NCBI RefSeq assembly: GCF_025666195.1
Contig: NZ_CP102592.1
Coordinates: forward strand, 868,001 to 932,000
Length of the DNA: 64,000 nt
Source of the DNA: Xanthomonas sp. CFBP 8443
Lineage (GTDB): Bacteria; Pseudomonadota; Gammaproteobacteria; Xanthomonadales; Xanthomonadaceae
Direction: 5' to 3'
Position 1 is the stretch's first letter. Each line of letters begins with the position of its first letter. The notes below the pieces were generated by a model. The model had not been told where the DNA came from. It worked only from the letters and a program-made list of their open reading frames with translations, and ran no database searches. A program made the position numbers and the translations under genes. Below, piece by piece: positions 36,857-46,326 of the stretch.

Positions 36857-38065
36857 TCAGCGCTTGCCGAACACCAGCGCGGCGTTGGTGCCGCCGAAGC
36901 CGAAGCTGTTGGACATCACCGTGCGCAGGTTCGCCTCGCGGCTCTCGCGCACGATCGGGAAACCCTCGGCGCGCGGATCCAGCGCGTCGATGTTGGCCGA
37001 GCCGGCGATGAAACCGTCGCGCATCATCAGCAGGCAGTAGATCGCCTCGTGCACGCTGGCCGCGCCCAGCGAATGCCCGGACAGCGCCTTGGTCGAGGAC
37101 AGCGGCGGCACCGCGTCGCCGAACACCTCGCGCACCGCGCCCAGTTCGGTGACGTCGCCCAGCGGCGTGGAGGTGCCGTGCGTGTTGAGGTAGTCGATCG
37201 GCGCGTCCACGCCCTGCATCGCCATCTGCATGCAGCGCACCGCGCCCTCGCCGGACGGGGCGACCATGTCGGCGCCGTCGGAGGTCACGCCGTAGCCGAG
37301 CAGTTCGGCATGGATGCGCGCGCCGCGCGCCACCGCGCGCTCGTAGTCTTCCAGCACCAGCATGCCGCCGCCGCCGGCGATGACGAAGCCGTCGCGCTCG
37401 GCGTCGTACGGACGCGAGGCCACCGCCGGGCGGTCGTTGAAGCCGCTGGACAGCGCGCCCATCGCATCGAACATCAGGCTCATGGTCCAGTCCAGTTCCT
37501 CGCCGCCGCCGGCGAACATCACGTCCTGCTGGCCGTGGCGGATCAGGTCCGCGGCCGCGCCGATGCAGTGCGCCGAGGTCGCGCAGGCCGCCGACAGCGA
37601 ATAGCTCACGCCCTTGATCTTGAACGCGGTGGCCAGGCTGGCCGAGACTGCCGAGCACATGGTGCGCGGCACCATGTACGGGCCGACCTTGCGCACGCCG
37701 CGGTTGCGCAGCAGGTCCGCCGCTTCCACCTGCCAGTGGCTGGAGCCGCCGCCGGAACCGGCGATCAGGCCGGTGCGCACGTCGCTGACCACGGCCTCGT
37801 CCAGGCCCGCGTCGGCGATCGCGTCGCGCAACGCCAGGTAGGCGTACGCCGACGCATCGCCCATGAAGCGCTTGAGCTTGCGGTCGATCAGCGCCTCCAG
37901 GTCCAGCTGCACGTCGCCGGCGACCTGGCTGCGCAGGCCGTGTTCGGCGGCCTCGGGATTGGCGCGGATGCCGGCGCGGCTGTCGCGCAGCGCGCGCGAC
38001 ACCGTATCCAGGTCGTTGCCCAGGCATGAGGTGATGCCCATGCCGGTGATCGCGACGCGGCGCAT
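36857..38065 (-). CDS. fabB: 3-oxoacyl-ACP synthase I
   Basis: 402 residues; condenses malonyl-ACP with acyl-ACP and is essential for elongating the unsaturated branch begun by FabA. The catalytic triad is present: Cys161 in [14 protein letters not shown], His in [12 protein letters not shown], and His in [15 protein letters not shown]. The C-terminal [17 protein letters not shown] is standard. The ATG shares one base with the fabA stop (TGATG), so the two are translationally coupled in a fabA-fabB operon. Confidence 0.96.
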   Translation of the reverse strand: MRRVAITGMGITSCLGNDLDTVSRALRDSRAGIRANPEAAEHGLRSQVAGDVQLDLEALIDRKLKRFMGDASAYAYLALRDAIADAGLDEAVVSDVRTGLIAGSGGGSSHWQVEAADLLRNRGVRKVGPYMVPRTMCSAVSASLATAFKIKGVSYSLSAACATSAHCIGAAADLIRHGQQDVMFAGGGEELDWTMSLMFDAMGALSSGFNDRPAVASRPYDAERDGFVIAGGGGMLVLEDYERAVARGARIHAELLGYGVTSDGADMVAPSGEGAVRCMQMAMQGVDAPIDYLNTHGTSTPLGDVTELGAVREVFGDAVPPLSSTKALSGHSLGAASVHEAIYCLLMMRDGFIAGSANIDALDPRAEGFPIVRESREANLRTVMSNSFGFGGTNAALVFGKR

Positions 38066-38580
38066 CAGAACGCCTCCGTCGAGGTGAACAGGCCCACGCG
38101 CAGATCCTTGGCGGTGTAGATCTCGCGGCCATCGACCGACATGCGCGCGTCGGCCACCGCCATCACCAGCTTGCGATTGATGACCCGGCTGATGTCCAGT
38201 TCGTAGACGACCTGCTTGGCGCTCGGCAGCACCTGCCCGGTGAACTTCACTTCGCCCACGCCCAGCGCGCGGCCGCGGCCCGGTGCGCCGATCCAGGTCA
38301 GAAAGAAGCCGGTCAGTTGCCACATCGCATCCAGGCCCAGGCAGCCGGGCATCACCGGGTCACCGATGAAGTGGCAGCCGAAGAACCACAGGTCCGGGCG
38401 CACGTCGAGTTCGGCGCGGACCGTGCCCTTGCCGTGCGCGCCGCCGGCATCGTCGATGTGGGTGATGCGGTCGAACATCAGCATCGGATCGTTGGGCAGG
38501 CGTCCAGCCTCGGCGCCGAACAGCTCGCCGCGGGCGCTGGCGAGAAGTTGTTCGCGTGAATACGAAGTGAGGCGGCTCAT
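38065..38580 (-). CDS. fabA: 3-hydroxydecanoyl-ACP dehydratase/isomerase
   Basis: 171 residues, exactly the usual FabA length when started at ATG 38580 ([22 protein letters not shown]). It introduces the cis double bond at the C10 stage of fatty-acid synthesis. The active-site histidine lies in [28 protein letters not shown], and the catalytic Asp is in the same block (GLDAMWQ). It is the first gene of fabAB and diverges from dinB. No clear FabR-type operator was found in the shared 207-base region. Confidence 0.96.
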   Translation of the reverse strand: MSRLTSYSREQLLASARGELFGAEAGRLPNDPMLMFDRITHIDDAGGAHGKGTVRAELDVRPDLWFFGCHFIGDPVMPGCLGLDAMWQLTGFFLTWIGAPGRGRALGVGEVKFTGQVLPSAKQVVYELDISRVINRKLVMAVADARMSVDGREIYTAKDLRVGLFTSTEAF

Positions 38581-38787
38581 GAGCAGAAATTCCCAGGGCA
38601 GACGGTCGAGGCGCGCAAGCGTGCACGAGGTGCGCGCTTTCAATCAAACGTTTTATCCGTACGCACGCGTAGCGTAGACAGTGCTGCAATGCGGCGCGCT
38701 GAGCGAAATCAAGGCATGCGTTCTCGGCGTATGCGCGAGCCTGGCTTATCATGCGGCTACCGTTCGCTGGCGTAGGGTGCAGGGCCG

Positions 38788-39849
38788 ATGCGCAAGATCA
38801 TTCACGTCGACATGGATGCGTTCTACGCGTCCGTGGAGCAGCGTGACGATCCCGCATTGCGCGGCAAACCGGTGGTGGTGGCCTGGCGCGGCATGCGCTC
38901 GGTGGTCTGCGCCGCGTCCTACGAAGCGCGCGTGTTCGGGATCCGCTCGGCGATGCCGGCGCTGCGCGCCGAGCGGCTGTGCCCGGACGCGATCTTCGTG
39001 CCGCCGGATTTCGCGCGCTACAAGGCGGTGTCGCGGCAGGTGCGCGAGATCTTCCAACGCCACACCGACCTGATCGAGCCGCTGTCGCTGGACGAAGCCT
39101 ATCTCGACGTCACCGTGCCCAAGGGCGAGCTGGCCACCGCCACCGAGATCGCGCAGACCATCCGCGCGCAGATCCGCGAGGAAACCCAGCTGACCGCGTC
39201 GGCCGGCATCGCGCCGAACAAGTTCCTGGCCAAGATCGCCTCGGACTGGCGCAAGCCCGACGGCCAGTTCGTGGTCCGCCCGCATCGCGTCGACGCGTTT
39301 CTGACCCCGCTGCCGGTGAGCAAGGTGCCGGGCGTGGGCAAGGTGATGCAGGCCAAGCTGGCGGCGCTGGGCATCGTCACCGTCGGCGACCTGCGCACGC
39401 ATGCCGAAGCGGAACTGGAGGCGCACTTCGGCAGCTTCGGGCGGCGCCTGTACCAGCGTGCGCGCGGCATCGACGAGCGGCCGGTGGAGTCGGACCAGCC
39501 GGTACAGTCGATCTCTTCCGAAGACACCTTCGCCGAAGACCTGGCACTGGACGCGCTGGAGCCGGCGATCCGCCAGCTGGCGGAGAAGACCTGGAACGCG
39601 ACCCGTCGCACCGAGCGCGTCGCGCGCACCGTGGTGCTGAAGCTGAAGACCGCGCAGTTCCGCATCCTGACCCGCAGCTTCACCCCGGAGCAGCCGCCGG
39701 ACTCGCTGCAGGCGCTGACCGACATCGCACTGGCCTTGCGCCAGCGCGTCGAGCTGCCCGCGTCCACGCGTTACCGCCTGGTCGGCGTGGGGCTGGCCGG
39801 CTTCCACGAAGCCGAGCCGGTGCAGACGCAAGGACAGCTGTTCCGCTGA
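38788..39849 (+). CDS. dinB: DNA polymerase IV (Y-family)
   Basis: 353 residues; translesion and stress-induced DNA synthesis. The N-terminus IIHVDMDAFYASVEQRDDP gives catalytic Asp8 and steric-gate Tyr13. The second acidic pair is in SLDEAYLDVT. The helix-hairpin-helix thumb is VSKVPGVGKVMQAKLAALGI, followed by the little finger. The C-terminal QGQLF is a beta-clamp binding motif, so the protein should work at the replication fork. No LexA box was recognised upstream. Confidence 0.96.
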   Translation: MRKIIHVDMDAFYASVEQRDDPALRGKPVVVAWRGMRSVVCAASYEARVFGIRSAMPALRAERLCPDAIFVPPDFARYKAVSRQVREIFQRHTDLIEPLSLDEAYLDVTVPKGELATATEIAQTIRAQIREETQLTASAGIAPNKFLAKIASDWRKPDGQFVVRPHRVDAFLTPLPVSKVPGVGKVMQAKLAALGIVTVGDLRTHAEAELEAHFGSFGRRLYQRARGIDERPVESDQPVQSISSEDTFAEDLALDALEPAIRQLAEKTWNATRRTERVARTVVLKLKTAQFRILTRSFTPEQPPDSLQALTDIALALRQRVELPASTRYRLVGVGLAGFHEAEPVQTQGQLFR

Positions 39850-39900
39850 ACCGTGCAGCCATGCGCGCGGCCGTGTTCGCGCCGCGCGCGGGCGCCTCGC

Positions 39901-40842
39901 TCACGGCCAGCGCATTTCGCCCTTGGCCACCTTCGCGCTCAGCTGCAGCGCCTCCACGCCGCCCAGCTGCGGATAGCGGCGCTGCATCGCCGCGACCAGC
40001 GCGGCCGCATCCTTGGCCTTGGCGGTTTCCTCGTCGAAGGCGCGGATGTAGTCGGCGGTGAAGCGCACCGCGGCCAGGTCCTGCGCCGCGCCCGGCACGA
40101 AGTGCCCGGGAATCACCCGCTGCGGCTGCAGCGCCTGGATCCGTTGCAGCGTGGCCAGCCACTGCGCATGCGATGCCGGGGTCTGCGTATCGGCCATCCA
40201 CACGTGTTCGCCGGCCACCACCGGGATTCCGCCGAGCACGGTCCGGATCGAGGGAATCCACACGAACGTGCGGTCCGGGGTCGCCCCGTCCAGGCCGACG
40301 ATCTGCAGCTCGCGGCCTTCCAGCAGCAGGCGGTCGCTGTGCAGCGGCTGCGGCAGCACGATGCGCTGCGGCGCGTCGGCACCGAGCTTGGGTCCCCACA
40401 CCTGCAGCTTCTGCGCCTGGGTCTGGCGGATGTGCGCGACCGTCGCCGGGCTGGCCAGCACCTTGGCCTGCGGGAACGCCTGGGTGAGCACGTCCAGGCC
40501 GAAGTAGTAGTCCGGATCGCCGTGGCTGATGTAGATCGTGGTCAGGCGCTTACCGGAGCCGCGGATCTGCGCGACGAGGGCGCGCGCATCGGCCGCGGAG
40601 AACTGCGCGTCGACCAGGAGCACGTCCTTGGCGCCGCTCACCAGCACCGAGGCGACGCCGAAGATCGCGTTCGCGTCCGGATGGTAGACCTGCACCTGCA
40701 ACGGCGCGGCGGCCGGCTGCTTCGCGGTGGCAGCTGCGGCCTGGGCGGGGGTGCCGGTTGCGGCGTGCGCCGCGCCATTGCCGGCGATGCCGAGGGCAAG
40801 GATCAGCGCGGCGCCGAGGCGCGACAACGAAAAGGAAGACAT
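39901..40842 (-). CDS. Exported metallo-beta-lactamase-fold protein with altered metal motif
   Basis: 313 residues with a signal peptide (LGAALILALGIAGNGAAHA). The fold is clear from ASVLVSGAKDVLLVDAQFS, TTIYISHGDPDYYFGLDVL, the substrate-side VAGEHVWMAD and RVIPGHFVPG. The usual HxHxDH zinc motif is replaced by H-G-D-P-D-Y, keeping only the first His and one Asp, so metal binding and activity may differ from classical lactamase-fold hydrolases. ATG 40842 follows GGAG. It is followed leftward by dinB (convergent) and shares its strand with the NmrA-like reductase gene, 142 bases upstream. Confidence 0.85.
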   Translation of the reverse strand: MSSFSLSRLGAALILALGIAGNGAAHAATGTPAQAAAATAKQPAAAPLQVQVYHPDANAIFGVASVLVSGAKDVLLVDAQFSAADARALVAQIRGSGKRLTTIYISHGDPDYYFGLDVLTQAFPQAKVLASPATVAHIRQTQAQKLQVWGPKLGADAPQRIVLPQPLHSDRLLLEGRELQIVGLDGATPDRTFVWIPSIRTVLGGIPVVAGEHVWMADTQTPASHAQWLATLQRIQALQPQRVIPGHFVPGAAQDLAAVRFTADYIRAFDEETAKAKDAAALVAAMQRRYPQLGGVEALQLSAKVAKGEMRWP

Positions 40843-40984
40843 GCGGAACTCCATCGGGAAAGGCGACGCCATGCATCGGCATGGCGTGCGGATCGGCCGC
40901 GCCCGTATGCGGTCGCGGCGCGGAACGGGCGGCCGCGCGCGGCGCCATCGGCACGCCGCCGCGCAGTGCGCCGGGCGTCGCTGC

Positions 40985-41620
40985 TCAGTACGCGGCGGTG
41001 GCGACCTGGCGCAGGTACTGCGGGCGTTCGATTTCGTCGACGAAGGCGCTGGCGTAGTCGGCGTAGCTGATCGCGCTGTGGCCGTGCACATCGTTGAGCA
41101 ATGCCGTGGCCTGGGTGCGCACGCCGCCGCGCTTGGCGCCGGGGCCGATTTCCGCGGCCGGGGCGTAGAAGGTCCAGTCCAGATCGGCGGCCGCCTGGAA
41201 GCGCTGCAGGGCGGCGCGGTGCGCCAGCGCATAGGGCTTGTAGGCATCGGGGAAGTTCGGCGTGTCCACCAGTTGCACGCCCGGCGCCACTTCCAGGCTG
41301 CCGGCGCCACCGACCGCCAGCAGGCGCGGCACGCCGGCGCTGCGGGCGACCTCGATCAGGGTCTGGGCCACGCCGGGAATCGTGTCGGCCGCCTCGGCAC
41401 CGGGGCCGTAGGCGCTGGCCAGTACGTCGTGGCCGCGCACCGCGGCGACGAGGGCGGCGCGGTCGTCCAGCGACGCGACCACGATGTTGGCGCCGTCCAG
41501 TTCCGGCGGCAGCGGCTGCGCGCGGCGGACCAGGGCGGTGACCGCATGGCCGCGGCGCAAGGCGTCCTGGGCGATATGGCGGCCGATATTGCCGGTGGCG
41601 CCGATCAGGGCGATGTGCAT
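40985..41620 (-). CDS. NmrA/atypical SDR-type NAD(P)-binding reductase
   Basis: 211 residues with a Rossmann fold: MHIALIGATGNIGRHIAQDALRRGH gives the GATGNIG dinucleotide motif, and RLLAVGGAGSLEVAPG and ALQRFQAAADLDWTFYAPAAEIGPG follow as in NmrA-like and NAD(P)H-binding epimerase-like proteins. Such enzymes often act as quinone or redox sensors rather than classical dehydrogenases. ATG 41620 starts at the first beta strand. The gene is divergent from a LysR regulator. Confidence 0.85.
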   Translation of the reverse strand: MHIALIGATGNIGRHIAQDALRRGHAVTALVRRAQPLPPELDGANIVVASLDDRAALVAAVRGHDVLASAYGPGAEAADTIPGVAQTLIEVARSAGVPRLLAVGGAGSLEVAPGVQLVDTPNFPDAYKPYALAHRAALQRFQAAADLDWTFYAPAAEIGPGAKRGGVRTQATALLNDVHGHSAISYADYASAFVDEIERPQYLRQVATAAY

Positions 41621-41668
41621 CGAGGTGCTCCAGAGAGGGACGGGATGTGCACAGCGTAGCCATGGCAA

Positions 41669-41691
41669 TTAGCGCGATAAACCGCGTATAA
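41669..41691. promoter_or_regulatory. Imperfect dyad in the LysR/reductase divergent promoter
   Basis: TTAGCGCG-N6-CGCGTATAA forms an imperfect inverted repeat 30 bases upstream of the LysR start and about 50 upstream of the reductase start. This is the expected place for a LysR-type site, but the sequence match is modest. Confidence 0.3.
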
Positions 41692-41720
41692 GTCGATTCT
41701 TTGTTGCATGGAACGGGCAA

Positions 41721-42623
41721 ATGGACCGTCTGACCGCGATTGCGGTGTTCGTCGAGGTCGCCGAGCGCGGCAGTCTCACCGGCGCCGCCGAGGCGCTGGA
41801 CCTGTCGCGGGCGATGGTCTCGCGCCATCTGGCCGAGCTGGAGCGCTGGCTGGGCGCCCGCCTGCTGCACCGGACCACGCGACGGGTGACCCTGACCGGT
41901 GCCGGCGAGACCGCGCTGGCGCGGTTCCGGCCGATGCTGGCGATCGGCGCATCGCTGCGCGACGAGTTGGCCAGCGACGACCCGGAGCCGCACGGACAGC
42001 TGCGCGTCACCGCCTCGGCCTCATTCGGGCAGGCGCATCTGGCCGCGGCGGCGGCCGAGTTCGTGACCCGCTACCCGCAGGCGCGGGTGGACATGCTGCT
42101 GGCCGATCGCACAGTCAACCTGGTCGAGGAGCGCATCGACCTGGCGGTGCGCATCTCCAATCGCGTCGATCCGGGACTGATCGCGCGGCGCCTGAGCGTA
42201 TGCCGCTCGGTGCTGTGCGCGGCGCCGGCCTACCTGCAGCGGCACGGCGCGCCGCTGAGCGCCGCCGACCTGGCCGCGCACAACTGCCTGGGCCATCACT
42301 ACGTGGGCAAGCACGAATGGCCGCTGCGCTATCGCGGCGAACGGGTGTCGGTGCCGGTGAGCGGCAACTTCACCGCCAACGAGGCCACCGTGCTGCTGGA
42401 GGCGGTGCGGATCGGCGCCGGCATCGCGATGCTGCCCACCTACCAGGCCGCAGCGCTGCTGCGCAGCGGCGAACTGCGGCGCGTCTTGCCCGACCACGAA
42501 CTCGACACCATGGACATCTTCGGCGTGTATGCGTCGCGCCGGCAGCAGCCGGCGATCGTGCGCGTGTTCCTGGATTTCCTGGTCGCGCGTTTCGGCGAAG
42601 TGCCGTACTGGGATCGCGACTGA
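41721..42623 (+). CDS. LysR-family transcriptional regulator
   Basis: 300 residues: N-terminal winged helix (LTAIAVFVEVAERGSLTGAAEALDLSRAMVSRHLAELERWLGARLLHRTTRRVTLTGAG) and a periplasmic-binding-protein-like effector domain (GQLRVTASASFGQAHLAAAAAEFVTRYPQ, DLAVRISNRVDPGLIARRL). The latter wording is close to the CrgA/AphB-like group. Its neighbours across the divergent promoter (NmrA-like reductase, then the MBL protein) are the likely targets. The ATG at 41721 is standard for the family (MDRLTAIAVFVEV). Confidence 0.92.
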   Translation: MDRLTAIAVFVEVAERGSLTGAAEALDLSRAMVSRHLAELERWLGARLLHRTTRRVTLTGAGETALARFRPMLAIGASLRDELASDDPEPHGQLRVTASASFGQAHLAAAAAEFVTRYPQARVDMLLADRTVNLVEERIDLAVRISNRVDPGLIARRLSVCRSVLCAAPAYLQRHGAPLSAADLAAHNCLGHHYVGKHEWPLRYRGERVSVPVSGNFTANEATVLLEAVRIGAGIAMLPTYQAAALLRSGELRRVLPDHELDTMDIFGVYASRRQQPAIVRVFLDFLVARFGEVPYWDRD

Positions 42624-42668
42624 GCGCGGCGCCTACAATGGGCGCTGCGCTTCGCACCGAGGAACGAG

Positions 42669-43322
42669 ATGACATTTCCGTTTGCGCTGGTGGTATTCGA
42701 TCTGGATGGCACGCTGGTGGACAGCGGCGCCGATATCGCCGAAGCGCTCAATCGCACGCTCGCCGACTTCGGCCTGGCGCGCGTGCCCGACGCCACCGTG
42801 CTCGGCTGGATCGGCGAGGGCGTGCGCAAGCTGGTCGAGGCCGCGTGGCGGCATGCGCACGACGCCACGCCGATCGACGCGGTGATGCCGACCTTCATGC
42901 GCCACTACGAGGAGTGCCTGCTGCGCAGCCCGCGCCTGTATCCGGGCGCGGCCGAGGCGCTGGCGCAGTTGCGCACGCGCGGCGTGACGCTGGCGCTGTG
43001 CACCAACAAACCGTCCGCGTTCGTGCCGCCGCTGCTGCGCCATCTCGGCGTGGCCGACGCGTTCGCCGCGACGCTCGGCGGGGACAGCCTGCCCGAGCGC
43101 AAGCCGAGCCCGCTGCCGCTGCTGCACCTGGCGCAGCGCTTCGCGCAGCCGCCGGCCCGTTGCCTGATGGTCGGCGATTCCGGCACCGACCTGCAGGCCG
43201 CGCACGCCGCCGGCATGCCCGCCGCGCTGGTGCGCTACGGCTATCCGCGCGACCTGGACCTGGCCAGCGCGGAGGTGGTGCTGCTGATGGACGACATGCG
43301 CGAGTTGCTGACGCTGGGGTAG
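42669..43322 (+). CDS. gph: Phosphoglycolate phosphatase (HAD superfamily)
   Basis: 217 residues. HAD motif I is FDLDGTLVDSG (Asp11/Asp13), motif II is CTNKPSAF, motif III the Lys in ERKPSPLPLLH, and motif IV GDSGTDLQAAHAAGM. The cap domain lies between motifs I and II. This layout fits phosphoglycolate phosphatase, which removes 2-phosphoglycolate formed during DNA repair. The start ATG is preceded by GAGGAACGAG. Confidence 0.9.
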   Translation: MTFPFALVVFDLDGTLVDSGADIAEALNRTLADFGLARVPDATVLGWIGEGVRKLVEAAWRHAHDATPIDAVMPTFMRHYEECLLRSPRLYPGAAEALAQLRTRGVTLALCTNKPSAFVPPLLRHLGVADAFAATLGGDSLPERKPSPLPLLHLAQRFAQPPARCLMVGDSGTDLQAAHAAGMPAALVRYGYPRDLDLASAEVVLLMDDMRELLTLG

Positions 43323-43368
43323 CCGCCGGCGATCGCTGCGCGCGCGCGCGCTCGGCCTTGCGGACCGA

Positions 43369-43824
43369 TCAAGCCGACAGCCGGTACTCCAGCACTTCAT
43401 CGCCCAGGTCATCGATCTCGCCGGTGGGACGCCAGCCCACGTGCCGATAGAAACCGTGCGAACGCACCGCCGGGTCGGCCGCGCAGCCGAGGAACAGCCG
43501 CGCGAAGCCCCATGCGCGGAAATCCTCGACCATCCGCGCCAACAATGCCTTGCCGAGGCCCTTGTCCTCCCATGCGGGCAGCAGCGCCAGCACGATGATT
43601 TCGCCGCTGTCGCGATCGCCGAAGCAGTAGCCGACCATGCGGCCTCCCGCCTCGGCCACATGTCCGGGGAAACTGCCGTTGGCGATACCGGCCTGCCAGC
43701 TGTCCACGGTGATGCCCAGCGCGGCCAGCTGTTCGGCCGAGAACGCGTTCTCACGGGTCCGGCCGCGCAGGTCGATGCAGTCTGCCGCGTCGGCGGGCAC
43801 GGCGGCGCGATAAGAGATGTGCAT
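43369..43824 (-). CDS. GNAT-family N-acetyltransferase
   Basis: 151 residues with the Gcn5-related acetyltransferase fold. The acetyl-CoA site is in LALLPAWEDKGLGKALLARMVEDFRAWG (the Q/RxxGxG/A-type loop here reads DKGLGKA). Strand 1 (SYRAAVPADAADCIDLR) and the C-terminal FYRHVGWRPTGEI complete the pattern. The substrate cannot be inferred. It is convergent with gph. Confidence 0.85.
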   Translation of the reverse strand: MHISYRAAVPADAADCIDLRGRTRENAFSAEQLAALGITVDSWQAGIANGSFPGHVAEAGGRMVGYCFGDRDSGEIIVLALLPAWEDKGLGKALLARMVEDFRAWGFARLFLGCAADPAVRSHGFYRHVGWRPTGEIDDLGDEVLEYRLSA

Positions 43825-43948
43825 GGGTGATCCCGGAATTGACTGGCTACGCCGGTCATTATCCAGGGCGCGCGCGGCATGTCGCGGGAACAGGCGACGA
43901 TGCGCGAAAGCGCTGCTTTGACGAAGCAGCCATGCGCGTTCGGATCCT

Positions 43949-44013
43949 GCAGGAGCGGCTTCAGCCGCGACGCTTTACCGGTAGAGCCCGGTCGCGGCTG
44001 AAGCCGCTCCTAC
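43949..44013. repeat. REP-like double hairpin, copy R6 (GGCTTCAGCC type)
   Basis: Arms GCAGGAGCGGCTTCAGCCGCGAC (43949-43971; one base differs from consensus) and GTCGCGGCTGAAGCCGCTCCTAC (43991-44013). It lies between the GNAT gene and the 3' end of btuB. Confidence 0.9.
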
Positions 44014-44097
44014 AAGGGCTGCAGCGTCGATGTCGATGCCGCCGCGCTTTTCACAGTCGTAGCAAGCGCTGCGCCGTGCGGCGCAGCGCGTCGTTCC

Positions 44098-45969
44098 TCA
44101 GTGCGCCGCCGGCGCGTAGCGCAGCGTCACCGCGTACTCGCGGCCCGGCTGGTTGTACCAGTTGATGGTCTGGTAGTCGCGATCGAACACGTTGCTGGCC
44201 TTGGCCTGCAGCGTCCAGTCCGGCGCGAACGCGTATTCCACGCGCAGGTCGACGGTGCCGTAGCCGGCCAGGCGCACGCTGTTGGCCGCGTCGTCGTAGC
44301 GGTGGCCGCTGCCGAACGCGGTCACCCCGAGCTTGACCGGGCCGAAGCCGCGGTCCACGTCCAGCCGCGCGGTGTTCTGCGCGCGCCGCGCCAGCCAGTT
44401 GTCGCGGTTGCCGCCGTCGCTGCGGTTGCGCGGATCGGTGTGGCTGAGCTGCGCCGACAGTTCCCAGCCGGCCAGCGTCGCATAGCCGGTCAGCTCGGCG
44501 CCGCGGATCCGCGCTTCGTCCACGTTGACCGGCAGGAAGCTGACGGCGTCGTAGGAGATCAGGTCGTCGACGCGGGTCTCGTAGACGTTGAAGGTCCAGT
44601 TCCAGGTGTCGGCGTACTGCGCCACGCCCAGGTTGCCGCTCTTGGACTTCTCCGGCTTCAGTTCCGGATTGCCGGAGAACGGGTAGTACAGGTCGTTGAA
44701 GGTCGGCGCCTTGAAGCCGGTGCCGAGGCTGGCGGTGAGCTTGAAGCCGCCGTCCAGCGCCAGGCCCCAGCCGAGGCTGCCGGTGGTGTGCTGGCCGAAC
44801 TGCTCGTTGTCGTCGCTGCGCACGCTGGCCTGCACCTGCTGCGCGCCGAAGCGGCCCTGGTACTCGGCGAACACGCCGGTGTTGTCGCGCTGGTCGACGT
44901 CGAAGGCGGTGCTGCCGGTGACTTCCTCGCGCTGCCAGTCGGCGCCGGCGCTGAGCAGGTGGCCCTCGGCCAGGCCGAAGTCGCCCTGCAGCGAGGCGGT
45001 GTCGCGGCGGCTGTCGAAGGTGCTGACGAAGCTGCGCGTGTCGCTGCCGGCGGCGTGGTAGTAGCTGTCGGCCTGGTCGGTGTTGCGGCCGAGCTGCGCG
45101 GCCACGTGCACGCGCTCGGACGGGGTCCAGTCGAGCTTGCCGCCGAACACCTGCTGGGTGTTGTCAGCCTCGTTGCCGGCAAACAGCGCATCGCCGTCGT
45201 ATTCGTTGCGGCTGTCGATGTTCAGCGCCTGGCCTTCGATGCGCAGGGTGTCGCTCAGCGCATAGCCGGCGCGCGCGCTCAGCGAGGTGTTGCGGTAGCC
45301 GTCGCGGTCCGGCTCGTCGATGAAGCAGCCGGCGAACAGGGTGGCCGAACCGTTGCAGGCGTTGATGCCGTCGGTGTTCTGGTAGCCGCCCTGCACCGAC
45401 AGCCAGCCGCGCTCGCCGCGGTTGCTGAAGCCGGCGCTGGCCTGGCGCAGGCCATTGCTGCCGGCGCCCAGGCTCAGGTTCTGCTGCAGGCCCTGGCCGC
45501 CGCGGCGGGTGAAGATCTGGATCACCCCGCCGATCGCATCGGAGCCGTACAGGCTCGAGCGCGGGCCGCGCACGACCTCGATGCGCTCGATCTGGCTCAG
45601 CGGCAGGTCCTGGAACGCGGCCAGGCCGGCGCTGGCCGAGCCGATGCGCACGCCGTCCACCAGCACCAGCACGTGGTCCGATTCGCTGCCGCGCAGGCTC
45701 AGCGTGGTCAGCTTGCCCAGCCCGCCCTGGTTGGACACGCCGATGCCGGCGCGGCCCTGCAGCAGTTGCGCCAGCGATGTGGCCTGGCTGCGCTCGATCT
45801 CGGCGCGGTCGATCACCTGCGCCGGGACCACGCTGTCCTCGACCGAGATCTGGGTGCGGGTGGCGGTGACCAGGACCTGGTCCAGGTCGGTGGCGGCATC
45901 GGCGGCGAGCGCCAGCGAGGGCAGGGACAGGGCGGACGCGATCGCGACCGAAAGCAGGCGGAACGACAT
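44098..45969 (-). CDS. btuB: TonB-dependent vitamin B12 outer-membrane receptor
   Basis: 623 residues. Signal peptide to about residue 23 (ALSLPSLALA), TonB box near DQVLVTATRT, plug domain (IERSQATSLAQLLQGRAGIGVSNQGG, LRGSESDHVLVLVDGVRIGSAS, IERIEVVRGPRSSLYGSDAIGGVI), then a 22-strand barrel ending GREYAVTLRYAPAAH. ATG 45969 starts the signal peptide. The upstream cobalamin riboswitch (46088-46270) identifies the substrate class firmly. Confidence 0.94.
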   Translation of the reverse strand: MSFRLLSVAIASALSLPSLALAADAATDLDQVLVTATRTQISVEDSVVPAQVIDRAEIERSQATSLAQLLQGRAGIGVSNQGGLGKLTTLSLRGSESDHVLVLVDGVRIGSASAGLAAFQDLPLSQIERIEVVRGPRSSLYGSDAIGGVIQIFTRRGGQGLQQNLSLGAGSNGLRQASAGFSNRGERGWLSVQGGYQNTDGINACNGSATLFAGCFIDEPDRDGYRNTSLSARAGYALSDTLRIEGQALNIDSRNEYDGDALFAGNEADNTQQVFGGKLDWTPSERVHVAAQLGRNTDQADSYYHAAGSDTRSFVSTFDSRRDTASLQGDFGLAEGHLLSAGADWQREEVTGSTAFDVDQRDNTGVFAEYQGRFGAQQVQASVRSDDNEQFGQHTTGSLGWGLALDGGFKLTASLGTGFKAPTFNDLYYPFSGNPELKPEKSKSGNLGVAQYADTWNWTFNVYETRVDDLISYDAVSFLPVNVDEARIRGAELTGYATLAGWELSAQLSHTDPRNRSDGGNRDNWLARRAQNTARLDVDRGFGPVKLGVTAFGSGHRYDDAANSVRLAGYGTVDLRVEYAFAPDWTLQAKASNVFDRDYQTINWYNQPGREYAVTLRYAPAAH

Positions 45970-46087
45970 GGGGCAACTCCGGCGCGCGGTTGCGCGCTGT
46001 GACGGCGAAGGAGTCGCGAACGGAAGGTGCAAGCGGACGGCGCCAGACGCGGCGCGGCACGCCGCGACGCCCTCCGCATCGCAACCA

Positions 46088-46270
46088 GTGGACTGCAAGG
46101 CCGGTCTCCGGGCTGGCGATCTGGGAGTCGGAACTCCCGGCTGGCGACGCCTTCCCATGCGGTTTGCACAGTGGCGCAGGTCGTCAGCTTGGATCGCTTA
46201 CCGTTGCGGGGGCAGCGCCGGCCTTGTCGCAAGACGCACCGGCTTCCCGTTTCAACCTGCAGGCCGGGGC
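46088..46270 (-). ncRNA. Cobalamin riboswitch controlling btuB
   Basis: On the reverse strand, in order: GAAACGGGAAGCCGGTGCG (near 46262-46240), GCTGCCCCCGCAACGGTAAGC (near 46220-46197), and the B12 box GCCAGCCCGGAGACCGGCCTT (46117-46097). These match the conserved cobalamin-riboswitch elements in the right order and spacing. The element ends about 120 bases before the btuB start codon. High cobalamin should switch expression off. Confidence 0.93.
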
Positions 46271-46326
46271 CGGCAGGTCACCTTGAAGCGGCGCGATTGT
46301 ACGCGATCGGCGGCGTGGCGCGCGGA

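Noticed and set aside
38581-38787. A FabR- or LexA-type operator in the fabA-dinB divergent region
   Set aside because: Short palindromic bits such as ACGCACGCGTAGCG exist, but none matches a known operator consensus well enough.
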